Source: Fontimonas thermophila
GTDB taxonomy: Bacteria > Pseudomonadota > Gammaproteobacteria > Nevskiales > Nevskiaceae
NCBI RefSeq assembly: GCF_900113085.1
Contig: NZ_FOOC01000003.1
Span: 124,001 to 188,000, forward strand
Direction: 5' to 3'
DNA: 64,000 bases
Shown: positions 9,812-18,134 of the stretch, one piece after another
Position numbering within the stretch: position 1 is the first letter of the stretch
How the letters are laid out: each line of letters starts with the position of its first letter
The notes under the pieces: model-generated
Seen by the model: only the letters and a program-made list of their open reading frames with translations
What the model was told of the DNA's origin: nothing
Databases searched by the model: none
Translations under genes and position numbers: made by a program

Positions 9812-11205
9812 TGGCGATAGCGCGGACCGACCGCCGCAGCAGTCCTTCGCGGCAACTGCGGCGGCCGTGGTGGATGATGCTCATCGCTGCGCTGGCGCTG
9901 CCGGCACTCGCCCGCATCGCGGAAGAGGATGCGGCGCGGCTGGGCACGGTACTGACACCGCTCGGTGCCGAGCGCGCGGGCACGGCGGACGGTGTCATTC
10001 CGGAGTGGGACGGCGGCCTGCGCGTGCCGCCGCCTTGTTTCAAGGGATCGGGCACACGGTATTGCGATCCATTCGCTGACGAGCAGCCGCTGTTTACGAT
10101 TCACGCCGGGAATCTCGCGCAGTACGCGGAGTATCTGAGCGCCGGCCAGGCGGCGCTGATCCGCAAGTTTCCCGACCGTTACCGGATGCCGGTCTATGCA
10201 ACCCGACGCACGTTCGCGAATCCGGACTTTGTCTATGAGGCCGCGCGCGCCAATGCCACCCGCGCCGAACTACAGGGCAATGGGGAAGCCTTGGTTGGTG
10301 CGGTTACCGGCACGCCGTTTCCCGTGCCGGTGAATGGACACGAGGTCATCTGGAATCACAAAACGCGGTATCGCGATCCTGTGTCGCTGCGCTGGAACAA
10401 CCAGTTCGCCGTGACCGCATCCGGTGACTACAGCCACACCCGTTTCCAGGAGGAAGTGCTGTTTGCATATGGCCGCCCGGGGGTGACGCCGGATGCACTC
10501 GACAACGTGATGCTCTATTTTCTGCAAGTGGCGACGGCGCCGCCGCGGCTGTCCGGTTCGATTCTGTTGATTCACGATACGCTGGATTCCATCCGGGAGG
10601 CGCGCCGGACGTGGCAGTACAGCCCGGGGCAAGGTCGGCTTCGGCGCGTGTACAACGTTGGCTACGACAGTCCTGTGCTCGGATCCGACGGTCTGCGCAC
10701 GAGCGACCAAGGCGATATGTTCAACGGTCCGATGGACCGCTATGAGTGGAAGCTGCTCGGTAAACAGCGCTTGTTCGTGCCGGCGAACGGCTACCGGCTG
10801 CACAGCGATACGCTGCGTTATGCCGACATCCTGGGACCGCACCATCTGAACATGGAGTTGACCCGCTACGAGCTGCGCCGTGTCTGGGTGGTCGAGGCCC
10901 GTCTGCGCGCCGGCGCTGCGCACCCATACAAGCGCCGACGCTTCTACGTCGATGAGGATGGCTGGCAGATTCGTGTCGTCGATCTCTATGATGCCAACGA
11001 AGAGCTCTGGCGCGTGCAAGAAGCGCACACCGTGGTGGCCTACGACAAGCTTTACGAGCGCACGGTGTGCGAAACGGTGTACGATCTTCAGAACAACCGA
11101 TATCTCGTGCAGGCACTCGACAACGAGGATCCGCAGGCCGTTGCCCGAGCATATGAAGTTGACCACTTCGATCCCCGCAGGGTTTCCAGGCGGATCCGGC
11201 CATGA
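9811..11205 (+). CDS. DUF1329 family secreted protein
   Basis: A 464-residue protein with an N-terminal hydrophobic segment (about residues 23-36, MMLIALALPALARIA with upstream arginines) that reads as a signal peptide. Recognisable family features include LGTVLTPLGAERAGTADGVI with a following PEWDGGL, and the late YDLQNNRYLVQALDNED segment. DUF1329 proteins are usually encoded beside DUF1302 and are thought to resemble LolB-type lipid-carrier folds; that is recollection, not something shown here. Start and stop overlap both neighbours (TGATGG with DUF1302; ATGA at 11202-11205 with the next frame), so it is translated as part of the same transcript. Confidence 0.85.
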   Translation: MAIARTDRRSSPSRQLRRPWWMMLIAALALPALARIAEEDAARLGTVLTPLGAERAGTADGVIPEWDGGLRVPPPCFKGSGTRYCDPFADEQPLFTIHAGNLAQYAEYLSAGQAALIRKFPDRYRMPVYATRRTFANPDFVYEAARANATRAELQGNGEALVGAVTGTPFPVPVNGHEVIWNHKTRYRDPVSLRWNNQFAVTASGDYSHTRFQEEVLFAYGRPGVTPDALDNVMLYFLQVATAPPRLSGSILLIHDTLDSIREARRTWQYSPGQGRLRRVYNVGYDSPVLGSDGLRTSDQGDMFNGPMDRYEWKLLGKQRLFVPANGYRLHSDTLRYADILGPHHLNMELTRYELRRVWVVEARLRAGAAHPYKRRRFYVDEDGWQIRVVDLYDANEELWRVQEAHTVVAYDKLYERTVCETVYDLQNNRYLVQALDNEDPQAVARAYEVDHFDPRRVSRRIRP

Positions 11206-11270
11206 GCGGGGTGGATGCTGTGGATTCGAGGACGTTCCGCGCCGGGGCGCGGAGGGAATGGGGAATCAGG

Positions 11271-12272
11271 ATGGACATGTACAGAAGTAGGCGGGCGACC
11301 GCCTGGATCGGCGGCATTGCGGCAGGTGTGTTGCTGGGGTGCGGCCTGGCGCTGGGCCAGGGGGAAACCGGGGACGGCACCGTCGAGACGGTGGTCAAGT
11401 CACTGCCGTCGGAAATCATGCCGATGACGCCGCGGAGCTTGCTGCTCGACATCGTCAATACCGGCCGGCATCTCATCGCCGTCGGTGATCGCGGCGCGGT
11501 GATCGTATCCAATGACGGACGCCAGTGGGCCCAGGTGCAGACGCCGACACGCTCGGCCCTCACCGCCGTGCACTTCCCCGATCCGGACCATGGCTGGGCC
11601 GTCGGTCACGACGCGGTGATCTTGCACACCGCGGATGGTGGCAGGACCTGGACGCTGCAGAACTTCGAGCCCGAGCTTGAAAAACCCTTTCTCGATGTAT
11701 TGTTCCTCGACGCGCAGCGCGGCTATGCGGTGGGCGCTTACGGGCTGTTCTACAAGACCGAGGACGGTGGTCAGACCTGGAGCGAGGTCGATACACCGAT
11801 CCGCGAGAACGAGTGGCACTTCAATTCGATCACGCGGCTCAACGATGGGACGCTGCTGATCGCTGGCGAGAACGGGACGCTGGCAACCTCCACGGATGGC
11901 GGTGTCACCTGGGCCGCCCAGCCATCTCCATACGAGAGCTCGTTCTTTGGCGCCACCGCGCGCGGTGAGAAGGGCGCAGTCATTTTCGGGTTGCGGGGCA
12001 ATGTGTTCGTCACCGACGACATTCACGGCGGACAATGGCACAAGGTCGATACCGGCTCGGTGGCCTCGATGTTCGGCGGCACGCAACTCGAAGACGGGCG
12101 GGTCGTTCTCGTCGGCCTCAACGGCAACATCATGGTTTCCGAAAATGGTCTCGAACGGGTCGAGTTGCTCAGATCCAATGCTGGAACGCCATTGTCCGCG
12201 GCGATCGGTTTCGGCGGCGAAGTGATCGCCGTCGGTGAATCCGGCGTGCAGCACATCGCGCTCAATCGATAG
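11271..12272 (+). CDS. YCF48/BNR-repeat secreted beta-propeller protein
   Basis: A 333-residue protein with a signal peptide (MDMYRSRRATAWIGGIAAGV then LLGCGLALGQG) followed by repeated blade motifs such as DHGWAVGHDAVILHTADGG, RGYAVGAYGLFYKTEDGG and TLATSTDGGVTW. These are the hallmark of the YCF48/HCF136 family, photosystem II assembly factors in phototrophs but also common beside RND-type permeases in heterotrophic bacteria. I chose the ATG at 11271 because it starts a compact signal peptide with a GGGG motif 7 bases upstream. An alternative ATG at 11202 overlaps the DUF1329 stop by 4 bases and would add 23 residues. It probably acts in the periplasm with the permease encoded next. Confidence 0.85.
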   Translation: MDMYRSRRATAWIGGIAAGVLLGCGLALGQGETGDGTVETVVKSLPSEIMPMTPRSLLLDIVNTGRHLIAVGDRGAVIVSNDGRQWAQVQTPTRSALTAVHFPDPDHGWAVGHDAVILHTADGGRTWTLQNFEPELEKPFLDVLFLDAQRGYAVGAYGLFYKTEDGGQTWSEVDTPIRENEWHFNSITRLNDGTLLIAGENGTLATSTDGGVTWAAQPSPYESSFFGATARGEKGAVIFGLRGNVFVTDDIHGGQWHKVDTGSVASMFGGTQLEDGRVVLVGLNGNIMVSENGLERVELLRSNAGTPLSAAIGFGGEVIAVGESGVQHIALNR

Positions 12273-12313
12273 CGGTAAGACCCGCTCATTCATCAAAAAC
12301 GGGGACACAGCTC

Positions 12314-14887
12314 ATGGCTGGCAAATCCATTTTTTCGCAGGAACGCATCCTCGCGGTCGTCGAGCCGATCATCTACGGCAAGCGCGTGTTGATGCTGATG
12401 CTGCTCGGTCTTTTGACGGCGCTGTTCGGGTGGTTCGCCGCCGGCACGCATGTCGATGCGGGGTTTGACAAATCGATTCCGCTCGAGCATCCCTACATGC
12501 AGGTGCTCAAGCATTACGAGGATGATTTCGGAGGCGCGAACACCGTGCTTGTCGCGCTGATCCAGAAAGACAAATCCAAGGATATTTATAACGAGCACTT
12601 CCTGACCAAGCTCAAGAAGGTCACCGACGAGATCTTCTTTCTCCCAGGCATCGACCGCTCGCGTGTGTCCTCGCTGTTCACCCCGGACGTGCGCTTCGTC
12701 GAAGTCGTCGAGGGCGGTTTTGCTGGCGGCAATGTGATTCCGGCCGAGTACCAGCCGACCGAGTACTACTTCAACCTGATCCGCGCCAACGTCGGCAAGG
12801 GTGGCCATGTCGGCCGTTACGTGTCCAAGGATCAGCGTGGCGCGATGGTGTTCGCGGAGCTGCTCGAAATCGATCCGGTGACCGGCAAGAAACTCGATTA
12901 CCGCGAAGTCGCCAAGCAGCTCGAGGAAAAAATCCGCCAGCAGTACCAGGATGACCAGGTCGATATCCACATCATCGGCTTTGCCAAGGTCATCGGCGAT
13001 GTCACCGATGCGGCCAACGAAGTGATCATGTTTTTCTTCGTGGCACTCGGCATGACCTTCATCCTGCTGATTCTGTACCTCGGCAGTTTCAAGCTGGCGA
13101 TTCTGCCCCTGGTCTGCTCGTTCATCGCGGTGATCTGGGAATTCGGTCTGCTCGCCGCGTCCGGCTTCGGACTCGATCCGTTCGCGATCCTGGTGCCGTT
13201 CCTGATTCTGTCGGTTTCGGTTTCGCACGGTGTGCAGTACACGAGCTCGTGGGTTTCTGAACTCGCAACCGGCAAGAATGGCTACGATGCTTCGCTCGAA
13301 ACTTTCCGCCGTCTGGCCATTCCGGGCACGACGGCGCTGATCACCGATCTCGCCGGTTTCTTGACGATTCTGTTGGTTCCGATCGACATCATCCGCGAGA
13401 TGGCGATCAACGCCTCTTACGGCATGTTTGCGATCATCATCACCAACAAGATCCTGATGCCGATCTGGCTCACCTACATGAGCGTCAAGGATGTCGAGAC
13501 GTTCGTGAAGAAGCAGGAAGCGCGCGAAGCGGTCCTCAACCCGCTGTTTCGCGCAATGACCGTCGTTACGCGTCCGGTGCCGGCGGCGGTCATCATCATC
13601 GCCGTGGCGGTGCTCTATGGCTGGGCGACGTGGAAAAGCGAGGGCATGTTGTATGGGGACACGCAGGAGGGGGTGCCTGAGTTGCGCCCGGATTCGCGCT
13701 ACAACAAGGATGCCAAGGCGATCACGTCCAATTTCACGATCGGCACGGACATCCTCAAGGTCATCGCTGAGACGGACCCGGAAGCCTGCATCAAGTATGA
13801 CGTGATGGAGCAGATCGACCGCTTCGGCTGGCACATGGAGAACGACCCGGCCGTGGCCTCGATCCTGTCACTGCCATGGGCGGCCAAGACGGTGAATTCG
13901 GCGTTCTCGGAGGCCTCCCCCAAATTCAAGGTGCTGCCGCGCAACCAGTACGTGATGGTGCAGGCGATCACGCCGATTCCGACGTCGTCGGGTCTGCTCA
14001 ATCCGAACTGCTCGGCAATGGCCATTTTCCTGTTCACGACCGATCACAAGGCCGAGACGCTGCAGCGCCTCACCGACAAGACCAAGGCATTCAACGCGGC
14101 CAATGCCAAGGCCTGGTACGAGCTGCACAAAGGCGCCGATCCGGCTTACTGCGAAGACAAGCTCAAGGTCCGCCGTGAGTGGGGTGACGCCAAGGTGGCC
14201 CTGAAAAAGACGATGGCGCGCCTCAAGGCCGAGAACTACAGCGATACCGACATCGAGGCCAACGCGGATGTTGTGGCGCTGCGCAAAAAAGCCGAAGACG
14301 CCAAGGCCAGGCTTGATGCGATGACCAAGCCTTGCCCGGTGAATTTCGCGCTGGCCAGCGCACAGGGCGGTGTCATGGCGGCCTCGAACGAGGTTGTCAA
14401 GGCCAAAGACAAACCCATCGTTTACTACGTCTACGCGGTCATCATTATTTTCCTTTGGCTGAGCTTCCGCACAGTGGCCGGTGTATTCTCGATACTCGTG
14501 CCGCTTTACGTCGTCTCGGCGCTGATCGTGGCGTTCATGGCGATCAAGGGGATTGGCATGAAGGTCGCGACACTGCCGGTGGCGGCGCTGGCGGTCGGTA
14601 TCGGCGTCGATTACGGCATCTACATCTACGCGACGATCGAAGAGTTCGTCAAAAAAGGCTTCAAGCTCGCGGATGCCTACTACGAAACCTTGCGTATGAC
14701 CGGCAAGCCAGTGATGTTCACCGGGCTGGTGCTATCCGGTTCGGTTGCGACCTGGTTGTGGTCGGGCCTGCAATTCCAGGCCGACATGGGGCTTTTGCTG
14801 ACTTTCGCTTTCTTCGCCAACATGATTGGCGCGGTCATCGTCTGTCCGGCGATCTGCCGGTATCTGATGAAGCTGCCCAACGGCTAG
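12314..14887 (+). CDS. MMPL/RND superfamily transporter permease
   Basis: An 857-residue inner-membrane protein of the MMPL/RND superfamily. It has an N-terminal helix near residues 25-40, a periplasmic loop, a first block of helices (about 240-410, including MFFFVALGMTFILLILYLGS), a second large periplasmic loop (about 440-700) containing lysine-rich, possibly coiled segments, and a C-terminal block of helices (VYAVIIIFLWLSFRT onward). GIGVDYGIYIYATIEEF is typical of the transmembrane proton-relay region in this superfamily. It ends the DUF1302 cluster, with a terminator at 14908-14942. The substrate is unknown; the cluster suggests export or insertion of a lipid or other hydrophobic molecule across the envelope. 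Confidence 0.88.
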   Translation: MAGKSIFSQERILAVVEPIIYGKRVLMLMLLGLLTALFGWFAAGTHVDAGFDKSIPLEHPYMQVLKHYEDDFGGANTVLVALIQKDKSKDIYNEHFLTKLKKVTDEIFFLPGIDRSRVSSLFTPDVRFVEVVEGGFAGGNVIPAEYQPTEYYFNLIRANVGKGGHVGRYVSKDQRGAMVFAELLEIDPVTGKKLDYREVAKQLEEKIRQQYQDDQVDIHIIGFAKVIGDVTDAANEVIMFFFVALGMTFILLILYLGSFKLAILPLVCSFIAVIWEFGLLAASGFGLDPFAILVPFLILSVSVSHGVQYTSSWVSELATGKNGYDASLETFRRLAIPGTTALITDLAGFLTILLVPIDIIREMAINASYGMFAIIITNKILMPIWLTYMSVKDVETFVKKQEAREAVLNPLFRAMTVVTRPVPAAVIIIAVAVLYGWATWKSEGMLYGDTQEGVPELRPDSRYNKDAKAITSNFTIGTDILKVIAETDPEACIKYDVMEQIDRFGWHMENDPAVASILSLPWAAKTVNSAFSEASPKFKVLPRNQYVMVQAITPIPTSSGLLNPNCSAMAIFLFTTDHKAETLQRLTDKTKAFNAANAKAWYELHKGADPAYCEDKLKVRREWGDAKVALKKTMARLKAENYSDTDIEANADVVALRKKAEDAKARLDAMTKPCPVNFALASAQGGVMAASNEVVKAKDKPIVYYVYAVIIIFLWLSFRTVAGVFSILVPLYVVSALIVAFMAIKGIGMKVATLPVAALAVGIGVDYGIYIYATIEEFVKKGFKLADAYYETLRMTGKPVMFTGLVLSGSVATWLWSGLQFQADMGLLLTFAFFANMIGAVIVCPAICRYLMKLPNG

Positions 14888-14907
14888 CATCACTGCGCAT
14901 CTTAGAG

Positions 14908-14942
14908 TGGGTCGGCCGCGATTTCCGGGCCGACCCATTTTT
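14908..14942. terminator. Rho-independent terminator between the MMPL gene and apaH
   Basis: A perfect 10-base-pair stem (TGGGTCGGCC at 14908-14917 with GGCCGACCCA at 14928-14937), a 10-base loop and five T residues at 14938-14942. It lies 20 bases after the MMPL stop and 66 bases from the apaH stop. The two genes converge, so it mainly ends the plus-strand cluster. Confidence 0.85.
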
Positions 14943-15007
14943 GTGTTTGCTTTTTGTGTCTGCGTCTGTGCGTGCAGCGCCGATTGAGCGCGCCCAAGGG
15001 TCTTGGA

Positions 15008-15820
15008 TCAACGGTGGCAGTCGCACTGGATGAGAGCGCCGTCTTCCAGGCGCAATGCCGTGAGCGCGCCGCCCCAGACACAGCCGGTGTCGAGACCCCA
15101 GACCCGGTATTGCGGCCATTCGATCTGGCCGAGCGCCGACCAGTGGCCGAAGACGATGCGTGTCGTTGCGGTGGCACGGCCGGGTGCGGCGAACCACGGC
15201 AGCAGTCCGGGGGGCTGGCGGCCCGGCGGTCCTTTTTCCTGATAATCGAAGCGGCCATCGGCGGTGCAATAGCGCGCCCGTGTGAGGCAGTTGATGACGA
15301 AGCGCAGACGCTCGACCCCACTGAGCGCGTCACTCCAGCGCGCTGGATCATTGCCGTACATCTGCGGCAGGAATTCGGCACGGGTACGGGGATCCCGCAG
15401 CACCGCTTCGGCCTCGGTCGCCAGTGCCAGCGTCTGTGCCAGCGACCATTGCGGCGCAAGGCCGGCATGGATCACCAGTGTATCGAGGGATGCATCGTAC
15501 CAGGCGAGCGGCTGGTGCGCGACGAAGTCGAGCAACTCTTCGGCATCCGGTGCGCCGATGACCTGCTCGAGGCCGTCGCGGGCTTCGCGCAAGCCCTGGG
15601 CGGCAGCGAGCAAGTGCAAATCGTGGTTGCCGAGCACGGTCGTTGCGACCGATCCCAGCCTGCGGACGAAGCGCAGGGTTTCGGCCGAGTCCGGGCCGCG
15701 CGCGACGAGATCGCCGGCCAGGATCAGCCGGTCTTGCGCAGGGTCGAAGCGGCAGCGGTCGAGCAGCCGGCGCAAGGGGTCGAGGCAGGCTTGGACGTCG
15801 CCAATCACATAAGTCGCCAT
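15008..15820 (-). CDS. apaH: Symmetrical bis(5'-nucleosyl)-tetraphosphatase
   Basis: Hydrolyses diadenosine tetraphosphate (Ap4A) to two ADP and removes Np4-type caps from RNA. The 270-residue product has the metallophosphatase motifs GDVQACLDPL, GDLVARGPDS and LGNHDLHLL at the N-terminus and the family-typical GLDTGCVWGG near the end. In many gammaproteobacteria apaH follows rsmA (ksgA) and apaG. Here it stands alone about 14 kb from rsmA and no apaG is seen in the window. Confidence 0.95.
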   Translation of the reverse strand: MATYVIGDVQACLDPLRRLLDRCRFDPAQDRLILAGDLVARGPDSAETLRFVRRLGSVATTVLGNHDLHLLAAAQGLREARDGLEQVIGAPDAEELLDFVAHQPLAWYDASLDTLVIHAGLAPQWSLAQTLALATEAEAVLRDPRTRAEFLPQMYGNDPARWSDALSGVERLRFVINCLTRARYCTADGRFDYQEKGPPGRQPPGLLPWFAAPGRATATTRIVFGHWSALGQIEWPQYRVWGLDTGCVWGGALTALRLEDGALIQCDCHR

Positions 15821-15974
15821 GTCGAAATCAAACGCGCAAAATTCATTGCAGGATCCTGATTCGGCCGACAGACGGTAGGGATACGGATCTTCTTCAGCTT
15901 TGACGCGGAGCTTCGCCGCCGCTCATAGTAGTCGCACCTCCGGCCGAGGGGTCGGATTTTGACAGGAGCGTGCC

Positions 15975-16178
15975 ATGTTGAAGAAGTGTCTCGAGCTTTT
16001 CCGCGCGTTTGCCAAGGACGAAGAGGGTGCTACCGCGATCGAATACGGTCTGATCGTGGGCTTGATCGCCATTGCGCTGATCGCGGTTCTGCTGCTCGTT
16101 GGTGGCGAGCAGGGTCTGGGCGGTCTGTTCAATACCGTCGCGACCGAAGTGCAGAACGCCAGCAGCACTACACCTTAA
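15975..16178 (+). CDS. flp: Flp-type IVb pilin
   Basis: The structural subunit of the tad pilus, 67 residues. The leader ends before the prepilin cleavage motif: EEG followed by ATAIEYGLIVGLIAIALIA, with the glutamate at +5 and tyrosine at +6 that define the Flp family, then one hydrophobic helix and a short C-terminus. A GGAG ribosome-binding site (15963-15966) precedes the ATG. It heads the tad locus; TadV/CpaA, which would cleave the leader, is encoded immediately downstream. The 154-base gap upstream of it probably carries the locus promoter, though no clear consensus boxes stand out. Confidence 0.95.
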   Translation: MLKKCLELFRAFAKDEEGATAIEYGLIVGLIAIALIAVLLLVGGEQGLGGLFNTVATEVQNASSTTP

Positions 16179-16186
16179 GGCCTACA

Positions 16187-16663
16187 ATTGACGCAGTCGC
16201 GGCGACCGAACTGCAGGGGCTGGCCCGGTGGCTCGTCGCAGTCTGGGCCGTGGTGATCGCGGTCGGGGATGTTTGTACCCGACGCATTCCCAATACCCTC
16301 CTGCTGGCTGCAGCAGTGGCCGTGGCGCTGGTGTGGCTATACCAGGGCCGCGGCCCTTTCGGCGTCACCGTATCTGACGGCCTGCTCGGCGCGGCGCTCT
16401 GCGCCGCGCCGTGGCTGCCCGGTTGGCGCTGGAGGCGGGTCGGTGCCGGCGATGTCAAGTACGCCGCCTGCATCGGTCTGTTACTCGGCTGGTTGCCGGG
16501 TTTACGGGTCATGCTGTATGCCGGCGTAATCTTGGGCATCATGGCAGGGCTTGCATGGCTGCGCAGTTCCGGCGGATCCCGGCTGCCGATGGGGCTGGCG
16601 CTGTCGGCGGGCTTGCTGATCGAGTTGTCGGGCGTCGGCCGGTACGTCTTGCCGCAGGCCTGA
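16187..16663 (+). CDS. cpaA: A24 prepilin peptidase (TadV/CpaA), non-ATG start
   Basis: Membrane aspartyl protease that cleaves the Flp prepilin leader. The frame shows the family signature: a first helix ending GDVCTRRIPN, with the catalytic aspartate in GD, and a second catalytic aspartate in GAGDVKYAACIGLLLG, plus several hydrophobic helices. It is about 158 residues from the proposed start. No ATG, GTG or TTG exists in frame between the flp stop and the first helix except a GTG inside that helix. The most plausible start is ATT at 16187, with TAAGG (16176-16180) placed 6 bases before it and overlapping the flp stop. The gene identity is firm; the start is not. Confidence 0.85.
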   Translation: MDAVAATELQGLARWLVAVWAVVIAVGDVCTRRIPNTLLLAAAVAVALVWLYQGRGPFGVTVSDGLLGAALCAAPWLPGWRWRRVGAGDVKYAACIGLLLGWLPGLRVMLYAGVILGIMAGLAWLRSSGGSRLPMGLALSAGLLIELSGVGRYVLPQA

Positions 16664-16715
16664 GGCCGTGCGCGAGGCGGGCGCGGTGCGCGCGCTTTCG
16701 CTGGAGCGGGATGCA

Positions 16716-17219
16716 ATGACTGTGCAGGGACGGATCAACGACACAGGGCGACAGCGCGGCGGTGCCGCGGTGGAATTCACCTTTGTTTTTCCGGTGCTAT
16801 TCCTGCTGGTTTACGGCATCGTCGTCTATTCGTACATCTATGTCGTCCAGCAGGCGATTACCTATGCCGTGCAGGTGGGTGCCGAGGCCGCGGTGGCGGT
16901 CGATCCGGCGGTGGACAGTGCCGACACCCTCAAGAAGACGACGGCGCAGGCCGCCGCTTACAGTGCACTGTCATGGCTGCCGGCGCACCAGCTGCAGACG
17001 CGGATCGGCGGGAAAAACGGTATCGCCGCGGAAATCTGCCCGGCCGGCGGTACCATGCTGGGCGTGACCTGCCCGCTGGACAGCAATGCCATCGTCGTGC
17101 GCATCACCTATACCATCGCCACGCCGCAGCCGCTGTTTCCGGTGATCAGCCTGCCCTTCGTCGGGCCGGCTCCACCGATGCCGGCACAGCTTTCAGCGGC
17201 GGCCGTGGCGCGGATCTAG
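16716..17219 (+). CDS. tadE: TadE-like minor pilin
   Basis: A 167-residue protein with the TadE signature RQRGGAAVEFTFVFPVLFLL, a pseudopilin-like N-terminal helix, then a mostly beta C-terminal part with two cysteines (CPAG and TCPL) that could form a disulfide. TadE and TadF are minor pseudopilins needed for Flp pilus assembly. I chose the ATG at 16716, preceded by GGAG at 16703; a GTG at 16668 would also be in frame. It sits between the prepilin peptidase and cpaB in the tad operon. Confidence 0.88.
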   Translation: MTVQGRINDTGRQRGGAAVEFTFVFPVLFLLVYGIVVYSYIYVVQQAITYAVQVGAEAAVAVDPAVDSADTLKKTTAQAAAYSALSWLPAHQLQTRIGGKNGIAAEICPAGGTMLGVTCPLDSNAIVVRITYTIATPQPLFPVISLPFVGPAPPMPAQLSAAAVARI

Positions 17220-17256
17220 GACAACCTGGGGGACATCCGATGAACGGGAGTATGCG

Positions 17257-18123
17257 ATGAGCAGCACCACGCTCAAGGTGGTTGCGGTGGTTTCGGTGCT
17301 GTTGGCGGTCGTGCTGGCGGTGATCGGTTTCCAGATCAGCCACAACTACGCCGAGCAGGCGCAGCAGGCACAGCAGCAGGTGCGCCAGCAGCAGGTGCAG
17401 CAGACGCTGGCCGTCGTCGCCCTCAAGCCCTTGCCGGCCTACGAACCGATTGCGCGCGATGCTGTCGCGCTGGTCCCGGTGGCGATCGCTCCACCAGGAC
17501 TCTACGGCAGTATCGACGATGTCATCGGTAAAGTGCCGCTGGTGGACATCGATGCCGGAGCGCCGGTGACCCAGCGTTACTTCAAGGAGGGCAATCTGCT
17601 CGCGCGCATCATTCCGCCGGGGCATCAGGCCGTTTCGATCGAGGTCAACGACGTGGTTGCAGTCGGCGGCTTCGTGCGTCCGGGCGACATCGTCGACGTG
17701 CTGGTCTATCTGCGCGGCACGGGGGGTAGCGGGGGGAGCGGCGAGGCACAGTCGCGCGTACTGCTCGAGGCGGTGCGGGTGCTGGCTTACCAGGAACGCA
17801 TCATCGACCGTCCCGAGGGCATCAAGGAAGACGACAAGCAGCGTGCGGCTTCACGGGTTCGGACCGCGGTCATCGCCGTGCCGGAGAAAGACACCACGAA
17901 GCTGATGCTGGGTTCAAGCCTCGGTGAGCTGCGGCTTGCCCTGCACAGCCAGAATCCGGATCTCGCCGCTGCGCCGGCCGACGCCCAGCGTTCCGGTCCG
18001 CTGGACAAGGCAATCAGCATTGCCGAGCTGGCGCGGATCAAGCCACCGCCATCGGCCAGCGCGCCCAGGCCGCGCATCGAAATCTTGCGCGGTAATACCC
18101 GCGAAGTCGTGACCACACAATAA
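17257..18123 (+). CDS. cpaB: Flp pilus assembly protein CpaB/RcpC
   Basis: A 288-residue protein with an N-terminal membrane anchor (about residues 6-24), a short Gln-rich stretch (EQAQQAQQQVRQQQVQQ), then a SAF-type domain (VVALKPLPAYEPIARDAVAL) and the RcpC beta-rich domain containing GHQAVSIEVNDVVAVGGFV and PGDIVDVLVYLRG. CpaB/RcpC works with the secretin at the outer membrane of the tad apparatus. It lies 11 bases upstream of the secretin gene. Confidence 0.93.
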   Translation: MSSTTLKVVAVVSVLLAVVLAVIGFQISHNYAEQAQQAQQQVRQQQVQQTLAVVALKPLPAYEPIARDAVALVPVAIAPPGLYGSIDDVIGKVPLVDIDAGAPVTQRYFKEGNLLARIIPPGHQAVSIEVNDVVAVGGFVRPGDIVDVLVYLRGTGGSGGSGEAQSRVLLEAVRVLAYQERIIDRPEGIKEDDKQRAASRVRTAVIAVPEKDTTKLMLGSSLGELRLALHSQNPDLAAAPADAQRSGPLDKAISIAELARIKPPPSASAPRPRIEILRGNTREVVTTQ

Positions 18124-18134
18124 AAAGGCCCGCC

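Noticed and set aside
12293-13834. 513-codon minus-strand frame opposite the MMPL gene
   Set aside because: Charged, repeat-like translation typical of an antisense shadow of membrane helices.
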